NCBI RefSeq assembly: GCF_003946385.1
Contig: NZ_RHOE01000004.1
Span: 1-64,000 of the forward strand
DNA length: 64,000 bases
Origin: Loigolactobacillus zhaoyuanensis
GTDB lineage: Bacteria; Bacillota; Bacilli; Lactobacillales; Lactobacillaceae
Direction of reading: 5' to 3'
A model generated the notes under the pieces. That model was not told the origin of the DNA. It saw only the letters and a program-made list of their open reading frames with translations, and made no database searches. The stretch's first letter is position 1; each line of letters opens with the position of its first letter. Made by a program: the position numbers and the translations under genes. Shown here piece by piece: positions 57,817 through 64,000 of this stretch.

Positions 57817-57863
57817 CGCTCCTTTGCGTAGTTTAGTATTAAACCACTAAAAGGAGCGTTTTT
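57817..57863 (+). terminator. Terminator hairpin containing the dprA ribosome binding site
   Basis: CGCTCCTTT (57817-57825) pairs perfectly with AAAGGAGCG (57850-57858). An inner stem includes GTTTA/TAAAC, and TTTTT follows immediately. The 3' arm AAAGGAGCG is also the only good ribosome binding site for the dprA ATG at 57864. The hairpin could thus end rnhB transcription and hide the dprA site. Confidence 0.85.
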
Positions 57864-58727
57864 ATGCATCCACAAACTTTATTACTAAAAATTCATCTCT
57901 GCTCAGGTATTGGCCGGGTCGGTGAACTCAGAATTGCTGAATACTTACGCCAACATCGTCAAAGCCAGCTGAACCTAACACAGTTATGTCAGTTAGCCCA
58001 ATTAAATGTGACCCAGCAGCGCCAGTTTCAACAATCGTGGGCCAGTGATACCCTGCAGTTTATCTTGCAGAGTCATCAAAATTTAAAAATATTAACTTGG
58101 CTTGATGACGCGTACCCGCTATACTTACGAGAAAGCTATCAGCCGCCCAGTGTTTTATTTTATCAAGGTCAACTTGAGCTATTAGCTCAGCCGGCTTTGG
58201 CTTTAGTAGGCGCGCGGCAAGCAACTGATTACACACAACGAGTACTAACTCAATTTATGCCTGCCTTAGTCGCACATCATGTGGTGACAATCAGCGGACT
58301 AGCGGCCGGCGCCGATCGAATGGCGCATTTAACTACACTAGCAGCACGTGGCCGAACAATTGCCGTTGTCGGAACTGGTTTAGATGGCTATTATCCGCGA
58401 GCGAACCAAGCGCTACAGCAACGCATCGCCACTGACGGTTTAGTACTGACTGAATATCCATTAGGCAGTAAACCACAACGCTACCATTTTCCAGAGCGTA
58501 ATCGCATCATTGCTGGTTTATGCCAAGCATTGTGCGTTACCGAAGCACGACAGCATAGTGGCAGTCTGATTACCGCTAACTTGGCACTACAAGCTAATCG
58601 TAATGTTTTAGCCGTTCCAGGTGCTTTGTGGCAACCGTTGTCAGTTGGCTGTAATCAGCTGATTGCTGCTGGTGCACGGCCGGCACTTTCTGCCAATGAT
58701 TTACTTGAAGAAATGAGTATTATATGA
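57864..58727 (+). CDS. dprA: DNA processing protein DprA
   Basis: Binds incoming single-stranded DNA and loads RecA during natural transformation. The Rossmann-fold DprA domain shows ALVGARQATDY, SGLAAGADRMAH, VVGTGLDGYYPR and FPERNRIIAGL. The 287-residue length is normal. The start is ATG 57864. Its ribosome binding site is inside a terminator stem, suggesting conditional expression. Other competence genes are not in the window. Confidence 0.95.
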   Translation: MHPQTLLLKIHLCSGIGRVGELRIAEYLRQHRQSQLNLTQLCQLAQLNVTQQRQFQQSWASDTLQFILQSHQNLKILTWLDDAYPLYLRESYQPPSVLFYQGQLELLAQPALALVGARQATDYTQRVLTQFMPALVAHHVVTISGLAAGADRMAHLTTLAARGRTIAVVGTGLDGYYPRANQALQQRIATDGLVLTEYPLGSKPQRYHFPERNRIIAGLCQALCVTEARQHSGSLITANLALQANRNVLAVPGALWQPLSVGCNQLIAAGARPALSANDLLEEMSII

Positions 58728-58746
58728 AGCAAAAAAATAGTTAGAG

Positions 58747-58776
58747 TTGACAAACCGCTTTGGCTTGGCATATGAT
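58747..58776 (+). promoter_or_regulatory. topA promoter
   Basis: A consensus TTGACA at 58747-58752, an 18-base spacer, and TATGAT at 58771-58776. About 45 bases of leader follow before the topA start. Confidence 0.85.
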
Positions 58777-58824
58777 ATTTTACGATTCGTTAGTTCTAAA
58801 GAAACGAACTGAAAGGGGATTGTC

Positions 58825-60900
58825 ATGGCGTATAAAAACCTCGTGATCGTTGAATCACCATCCAAAGCCAAGACGATTGAAAAATATCTCGGCCGCAATT
58901 ACAAAGTCGTGGCGAGTCTCGGTCATATTCGCGACTTACCCAAAAGTAAAATGGGGGTCGACTTCGAACATGACTATGAACCACACTACATTTCCATCCG
59001 TGGTAAGGGTGACGTCATAAAAAATTTGAAAAAATATGCTAAAAAAGCGGAACATGTTTATCTGGCTTCTGATCCCGATCGGGAAGGCGAAGCGATTGCT
59101 TGGCATGTTTCCCATATTTTAGGTTTAGATCCTGCAGATAAAAATCGCGTTACCTTTAACGAAATCACCAAAGATACCGTTAAAAATGCGTTTAAATCAC
59201 CACGCAGCATTGACATGGACTTAGTCGACGCACAACAAGCGCGGCGGATCATGGATCGTATTGTCGGTTATTCGATTTCACCGCTTTTATGGAAAAAGGT
59301 CAAAAAAGGGCTTAGTGCCGGCCGTGTTCAATCGATTGCTTTAAAATTGATCATCGACCGGGAAAATGAAATTAAGGCGTTTGAACCAGAAGAGTACTGG
59401 ACGATCGATTCCGAATTTAAAAAAGGGACCAAAAAGTTTGCCGCTAGTTTTTACGGTATTGATGGTAAAAAGAAGGCGTTGAAGAACCAATCTGCTACGC
59501 AAAAAATTGTTGAACGGATCGATCCTAAGGCAACGTTTGATATCACTAAAGTGACTAAGCGCGAGCGGAAACGATTCCCGCAAGCACCTTTTACCACTAG
59601 TTCATTGCAACAAGAAGCAGTACGGCGTTTGAATTTCCGGACGCGGAAAACAATGATGGTGGCGCAACAACTTTATGAAGGAATCAATCTAGGTGGGCGT
59701 CAGGGTACGGTAGGTTTAATTACCTATATGCGAACCGATTCGACACGGATCTCTGAAGTTGCTAAGCACGAAGCGAGTCATTTTCTCCATGAAAATTACG
59801 GTGAAGAATTTGCCGCTTTGAAAATTCATAAAACTAAGAATCCAGAAGGCGCTCAGGATGCCCATGAAGCCATTCGACCATCAAGTGTGCTCCGAACACC
59901 GAAAAGCTTAGAAAGTATTTTAAGCAAGGATCAAATGAAACTCTATCAATTGATCTGGTCACGTTTTTTAGCCAGTCAAATGACGCCAGTTATTTTAGAT
60001 ACGATGGCGGTGACGATCGAGCAAAATGGCGTTACCTATAAAGCTACTGGTTCGAAAATGAAATTTGCTGGGTTTACCAAAGTTTACGATAGCGGTAATA
60101 AAGATAAAAAAGATAATATGTTGCCTAATTTAGTGGAAGGCGATACGGTTAAATTAGCTAAAAACGAGCCTAATCAGCATTTCACCCAGCCACCGGCACG
60201 TTTTTCTGAAGCAACTTTGATCAAAACACTTGAAGAAAACGGCGTTGGCCGGCCATCCACTTACGCGCCAACTATCGAAACGATCCAACGGCGTTACTAC
60301 GTTAAGCTTGAAGCTAAGCGTTTTGAACCAACTGAACTTGGTGAGATCGTTAATAGTATCATTGTTGAATTTTTCCCAGATATTGTGAATATTGATTTCA
60401 CTGCTGGCTTGGAAAGTGATCTTGATGCCATTGAAGCGGGTAAGCAAAAATGGATTCAAGTGGTCGATGTATTCTACCAACCGTTTGAAAAAGAAGTGAC
60501 TTCAGCGGAAACGAACATCGAAAAAGTGCAGATCAAAGATGAACCAGCTGGTTTTGATTGTGATATTTGTGGCGCGCCAATGGTCATTAAGCTGGGACGT
60601 TATGGTAAGTTTTATGCCTGCAGTCGTTTTCCTGATTGTCGAAATACCAAAGCGATCACAAAGGAAATCGGTGTGATCTGTCCTCAATGCCATACTGGCC
60701 AGGTCTTAGAACGAAAATCTAAGAAAAAACGTATTTTCTACGGCTGCAGTCGTTATCCAGAATGTGATTTTGTTTCTTGGGACAAACCGATCGGCCGTGA
60801 TTGTCCTAAGGATGGTCATTACTTGGTCGAAAAGAAGATCAAAGGTGGCAAACAAGTCGTCTGTCCGAATGGCGATTACGAAGAGGCTGTACAAAAATAA
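58825..60900 (+). CDS. topA: DNA topoisomerase I
   Basis: A type IA enzyme that relaxes negative supercoils. The N-terminal TOPRIM domain has [16 protein letters not shown] and [14 protein letters not shown]. The active-site Tyr is in [10 protein letters not shown] near residue 300. Two C4 zinc ribbons follow (CDICG with CSRFPDC; CPQCH with CSRYPEC), then a third with only part of its cysteines. 691 residues is normal. The start is ATG 58825 with GAAAGGGG. It has its own promoter. Confidence 0.97.
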   Translation: MAYKNLVIVESPSKAKTIEKYLGRNYKVVASLGHIRDLPKSKMGVDFEHDYEPHYISIRGKGDVIKNLKKYAKKAEHVYLASDPDREGEAIAWHVSHILGLDPADKNRVTFNEITKDTVKNAFKSPRSIDMDLVDAQQARRIMDRIVGYSISPLLWKKVKKGLSAGRVQSIALKLIIDRENEIKAFEPEEYWTIDSEFKKGTKKFAASFYGIDGKKKALKNQSATQKIVERIDPKATFDITKVTKRERKRFPQAPFTTSSLQQEAVRRLNFRTRKTMMVAQQLYEGINLGGRQGTVGLITYMRTDSTRISEVAKHEASHFLHENYGEEFAALKIHKTKNPEGAQDAHEAIRPSSVLRTPKSLESILSKDQMKLYQLIWSRFLASQMTPVILDTMAVTIEQNGVTYKATGSKMKFAGFTKVYDSGNKDKKDNMLPNLVEGDTVKLAKNEPNQHFTQPPARFSEATLIKTLEENGVGRPSTYAPTIETIQRRYYVKLEAKRFEPTELGEIVNSIIVEFFPDIVNIDFTAGLESDLDAIEAGKQKWIQVVDVFYQPFEKEVTSAETNIEKVQIKDEPAGFDCDICGAPMVIKLGRYGKFYACSRFPDCRNTKAITKEIGVICPQCHTGQVLERKSKKKRIFYGCSRYPECDFVSWDKPIGRDCPKDGHYLVEKKIKGGKQVVCPNGDYEEAVQK

Positions 60901-60942
60901 CATTAGGTTTCAACAATCGTGAAATAGAAGTGAGGAACGAAT

Positions 60943-62256
60943 ATGACACAGAATGCTCCCCATATTAATGTGATCGGTGCTGGTCTAGCTGGTAGTGAAG
61001 CTGCTTGGCAGGCCGCACAACGTGGTATAAACGTGGATCTGTACGAAATGCGGCCGGTAAAAACAACGCCAGCCCATCATACAGATCAATTTGCCGAGTT
61101 AGTTTGCACAAATTCATTACGGGCTAACCAAATCACCAATGCAGTTGGTCTATTAAAGGAAGAAATGCGCCAATTAAATTCAGTTATTCTAGATGCTGCA
61201 GATAAAAATGCCGTGCCAGCAGGTGGTGCCTTAGCGGTCGATCGTGAACCTTTTTCAGCTATGGTCACTGAACAAATCAAAGCACTGCCCAACGTCACTG
61301 TGCATAATGAAGAATTAACTGATTTTCCTGACGGACCAACAGTTGTAGCTACTGGGCCATTAACGTCAGCCGACTTAGCTGAACAAATTCAAGCACTTAA
61401 TGACAGTGATAGCTTGTATTTCTATGATGCTGCTGCACCGATCATTGATAAAAATAGTATCGATTTTGATAAAGTTTACCTTAAATCACGCTATGACAAA
61501 GGTGAGGCGGCGTACCTTAATTGTCCGATGAATAAGCAGGAATTTGAGACGTTCTACAATGCCTTGATCACTGCTGAAACAGCGGCCATGCATGACTTTG
61601 AGGCAGAAAAGTTTTTTGAAGGTTGCATGCCGATCGAAGTTATGGCTAAGCGCGGATTGAAGACCATGTTATTTGGCCCACTAAAACCAGTTGGCCTGGA
61701 AGATCCGCGCACTGGTAAACAGCCCTATGCAGTGGTCCAATTACGTCAAGATAATGCTGCCGGGAGTTTGTACAACATTGTTGGCTTTCAAACTCATCTA
61801 AAATGGGGCGAACAAAAGCGGGTTTTGCGTTTGATCCCAGGGCTTGAGCAAGCTGAATTTGTACGTTACGGTGTGATGCATCGTAATACCTTTATGCGTT
61901 CACCAGAGCTATTAGAACCAACTTATCAAGCCAAACAGCGAACTGATTTATTCTTTGCTGGTCAGATGACTGGCGTTGAAGGTTACGTCGAAAGTGCTGC
62001 TAGTGGCTTAGTTGCAGGTATCAATGCAGCTCGTCTGGCTCAAGAACAACTGCCACTGATTTTTCCAGAAGAAACAATGATCGGGGCGATGGCTCACTAC
62101 ATCACGCATACTAATGCTCGTCATTTCCAACCAATGAATGCTAATTTTGGTATCATCAAAGCATTACCGGAAAAGATTCGCGATAAGCAGTTGCGTAATC
62201 AGACTTTAGCTGACCGTTCACTAACTACTTTGGCCGAATTCAAGCCCCAATTATAG
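60943..62256 (+). CDS. trmFO: tRNA (uracil-5-)-methyltransferase TrmFO
   Basis: A folate- and FAD-dependent enzyme that makes ribothymidine at position 54 of tRNAs. The FAD-binding motif [11 protein letters not shown] is at about residues 11-21. Conserved cysteine segments [11 protein letters not shown] and EGCMPIE are present. 437 residues is typical. The start is ATG 60943 with GTGAGG. It sits between topA and xerC, the usual Gram-positive order (gid, codV). Confidence 0.96.
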   Translation: MTQNAPHINVIGAGLAGSEAAWQAAQRGINVDLYEMRPVKTTPAHHTDQFAELVCTNSLRANQITNAVGLLKEEMRQLNSVILDAADKNAVPAGGALAVDREPFSAMVTEQIKALPNVTVHNEELTDFPDGPTVVATGPLTSADLAEQIQALNDSDSLYFYDAAAPIIDKNSIDFDKVYLKSRYDKGEAAYLNCPMNKQEFETFYNALITAETAAMHDFEAEKFFEGCMPIEVMAKRGLKTMLFGPLKPVGLEDPRTGKQPYAVVQLRQDNAAGSLYNIVGFQTHLKWGEQKRVLRLIPGLEQAEFVRYGVMHRNTFMRSPELLEPTYQAKQRTDLFFAGQMTGVEGYVESAASGLVAGINAARLAQEQLPLIFPEETMIGAMAHYITHTNARHFQPMNANFGIIKALPEKIRDKQLRNQTLADRSLTTLAEFKPQL

Positions 62257-62317
62257 CTACTTTTAAATTCTTTCCGACTTGTGTTACAGTAAATGCATTA
62301 AGTCGGGAGGGATTTTT

Positions 62318-63226
62318 TTGTTAGAATTAAATTGGCTCGATTTATTTATGCAATACTTATCGGTTGAACGACAATATAGTCCGGAGACTAGTAAGGCCTA
62401 TCAAGAAGATATTTTGAGTTTTGTTCATTTTCTCAAGGACAATGGTGGCATCAATTCTTTTAAAGCGATAAAATTATTAGATGTACGGACGTACCTTAGT
62501 TTTTTGTATGAACAACAATACAGTCGTAATTCAGTTTCACGCAAAATCTCTAGCTTACGTTCATTTTATAATTATCTGGTCAAAAATAATTTTGTTACCA
62601 CCAATCCTTTTTCAACGGTGCAATTAAAGCGGCACAACGCCCATTTACCCCGTTTTTTCTATGAAAAAGAAATGCAAGCGCTATTTGATGCGGCACAAGG
62701 AGATCGGCCTTTAGACCTACGCAATTCGGCATTACTTGAAGTATTATATGCGACAGGGATCCGGGTGAGTGAGTGCGTTAATTTACAGCTCAGTGCGGTC
62801 GATTTTGATCTTAGTGTGATGCTGATCCATGGTAAAGGTAATAAAGATCGTTACGTCCCGTTTGGTCATTTTGCCGCGGAAGCATTAGATCATTATTTAA
62901 CTGATTGCCGCACACCTTTGATGGAAAAATATCAGACTGAGCATGATTATGTTTTCGTTAATCACTATGGTAAGCAATTAACGGCTGCGGGTGTCGAGTA
63001 TATTTTGAATCAGATCATCAAAAAAAGTAGTCTGACTTCCGATATTCATCCCCACATGTTGCGCCATACCTTTGCCACTCATTTATTGAATAATGGTGCT
63101 GATCTACGGACAGTTCAAGAGTTATTGGGTCATAGTAGCCTATCAACAACGCAAATTTACACTCACGTAACGACAGAACATTTACAGCAAGATTATCGTA
63201 AATATTTTCCGCGTGCCCAATCCTAA
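62318..63226 (+). CDS. xerC: Site-specific tyrosine recombinase XerC (CodV)
   Basis: Partner of XerD in chromosome dimer resolution. It has the core-binding domain (1-90) and a full catalytic set: Arg in YATGIRVSEC, Lys in GKGNKDR, HMLRHTFATH, HSSLST and Tyr in TQIYTHVT. The frame opens at 62279, but GGGAGG (62305-62310) sets TTG 62318; 302 residues. It precedes hslV-hslU, as codV precedes codWX in B. subtilis. Confidence 0.95.
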   Translation: MLELNWLDLFMQYLSVERQYSPETSKAYQEDILSFVHFLKDNGGINSFKAIKLLDVRTYLSFLYEQQYSRNSVSRKISSLRSFYNYLVKNNFVTTNPFSTVQLKRHNAHLPRFFYEKEMQALFDAAQGDRPLDLRNSALLEVLYATGIRVSECVNLQLSAVDFDLSVMLIHGKGNKDRYVPFGHFAAEALDHYLTDCRTPLMEKYQTEHDYVFVNHYGKQLTAAGVEYILNQIIKKSSLTSDIHPHMLRHTFATHLLNNGADLRTVQELLGHSSLSTTQIYTHVTTEHLQQDYRKYFPRAQS

Positions 63227-63252
63227 ATATAAGCAAAGAAGGAATATGACTA

Positions 63253-63798
63253 ATGACAGCGATAAAATTTGAAGCAACCACCATCTGTGCAGTTCGCCAT
63301 AACGGACAAGCCGCAATGGCTGGCGATGGTCAAGTGACCATGGGTGAACAAGTGATCATGAAGGGTACGGCTAGAAAAGTGCGTCGCATCTATAACAACC
63401 AGGTCGTCGTTGGTTTTGCCGGTAGTGTGGCCGACGCATTTAACCTAGAGGAACGTTTCGAAAAGAAATTAAATGAATACAGTGGCAATTTATCGCGCGC
63501 GGCAGTTGAACTAGCGCAAGACTGGCGCTCCGATCAGACTTTGCAAAAGCTGGAAGCTTTATTGATCGTTATGAATAAGGATCAATTATTATTGGTTTCT
63601 GGTAACGGTGAAGTGATCGAACCTGACGATAATATTTTAGCCATCGGTTCCGGTGGTAATTATGCGTTAGCAGCAGCCAAAGCATTAACGGCTAATGCAC
63701 AAACCATGAGCGCCCATGACATTGCCCATGCTGCGATCAGCATCGCCGGTGATATCGATATTTTCACTAATCACAATATCATTGTCGAAGATCTATAA
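63253..63798 (+). CDS. hslV: ATP-dependent protease subunit HslV (ClpQ/CodW)
   Basis: The proteasome-like peptidase that works with the HslU unfoldase. The N-terminal segment [20 protein letters not shown] (split as ATTICAV and [13 protein letters not shown]) holds the catalytic residue after removal of a short propeptide of about eight residues, as in B. subtilis CodW. 181 residues. The start is ATG 63253 with AAGGAAT. hslU follows 70 bases later. Confidence 0.95.
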   Translation: MTAIKFEATTICAVRHNGQAAMAGDGQVTMGEQVIMKGTARKVRRIYNNQVVVGFAGSVADAFNLEERFEKKLNEYSGNLSRAAVELAQDWRSDQTLQKLEALLIVMNKDQLLLVSGNGEVIEPDDNILAIGSGGNYALAAAKALTANAQTMSAHDIAHAAISIAGDIDIFTNHNIIVEDL

Positions 63799-63868
63799 AA
63801 CTATTTTATAACCACAGTAGCGGAATTTAAATTAATAAAATTATGCTTATTATCGAAGGAGCTTACCT

Positions 63869-64000
63869 ATGCAACCAGCTGAAAAAACACCTAAACAAAT
63901 CGTAACTGCTTTGGACGAATATGTTATTGGTCAACACGAAGCTAAGCGTGCGATTGCTGTCGCTTTACGCAACCGTTATCGGCGGATGCAACTTGCCCAA
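63869..64000 (+). CDS. hslU: ATP-dependent protease ATPase subunit HslU (partial, cut by window end)
   Basis: Only the first 44 codons are inside the window. They encode [20 protein letters not shown], then [20 protein letters not shown], the standard N-terminus of HslU (ClpY/CodX), a hexameric AAA+ unfoldase. The ATP-binding motifs lie beyond the window. The start is ATG 63869 with GAAGGAGC. Position after xerC-hslV confirms the assignment. Confidence 0.93.
   Translation, partial: MQPAEKTPKQIVTALDEYVIGQHEAKRAIAVALRNRYRRMQLAQ

Noticed and set aside
63253-63285. N-terminal extension of HslV before the TT catalytic site as an oddity
   Set aside because: Bacillus CodW also carries a short propeptide before its catalytic residue, so this is normal for the group.

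Overview
The window is a 64 kb piece of a chromosome from a low-to-moderate GC Gram-positive bacterium, most likely a member of the Lactobacillaceae. This rests on gene order and content: phoH-ybeY-dgkA-era-recO-glyQS-dnaG-rpoD, fur-xerD-ribT-scpAB-rluB, cmk-rpsA-der-hup, and xerC-hslV-hslU. Other supporting signs are a glycine T-box, a CtsR box, WxL and LPxTG-type surface proteins, and very frequent TTG start codons. The genus cannot be fixed from sequence alone. I see no rRNA, tRNA, CRISPR array, transposase or prophage. Almost everything is core genome, and nearly all genes lie on the + strand.

Region by region. 0.3-10.7 kb: RNA and ribosome maturation (phoH, ybeY, era), undecaprenol or lipid kinase (dgkA), recombination (recO), glycyl-tRNA synthetase under a T-box, then primase and the vegetative sigma factor. 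11.1-20.9 kb: tRNA methyltransferase trmK, a NIF3-like protein, peptidase T, the ClpB chaperone under a CtsR site, and the replicative polymerase DnaE. 21.0-23.9 kb: phosphofructokinase and pyruvate kinase. 24.0-33.8 kb: a membrane protein, CvfB, a Fur-family regulator, XerD, RibT, condensin subunits ScpA and ScpB, RluB, ferredoxin, a YpbB-like protein with a RecQ-type helicase, a LysM protein and CMP kinase. 33.9-37.2 kb: ribosomal protein S1, Der and HU.

37.3-42.7 kb is the accessory island: an Mga-like regulator followed by four genes encoding two WxL proteins, one small LPQTN sortase substrate and one DUF916-family membrane protein. This matches the cell-surface-complex (csc) clusters known from lactobacilli. 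42.8-54.6 kb: a TPR protein, a catalytically dead Xer-like protein and a YitT protein on the minus strand, then dapB-cca, an ABC-F ATPase, thyA-folA, DegV, an SGNH hydrolase, YpmS and YozE. 54.6-64 kb: a CtpA-type protease, RbgA, RNase HII, DprA, topoisomerase I, TrmFO, XerC and HslVU; hslU is cut by the window end.

The most unusual material is in the leaders rather than the genes. The era and trmK leaders both contain a direct repeat flanking a hairpin-rich insert. The dnaG and clpB promoters are each followed at once by a terminator-like hairpin. The dprA ribosome binding site sits inside the 3' arm of a terminator stem. The hup leader carries three hairpins in a row. A 32-nt element is shared by the trmK and dnaE leaders. 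No wholly new enzymatic system was recognised. The best candidates for undescribed biology are these structured leaders, the degenerate Xer-like gene and the island's regulatory sites.
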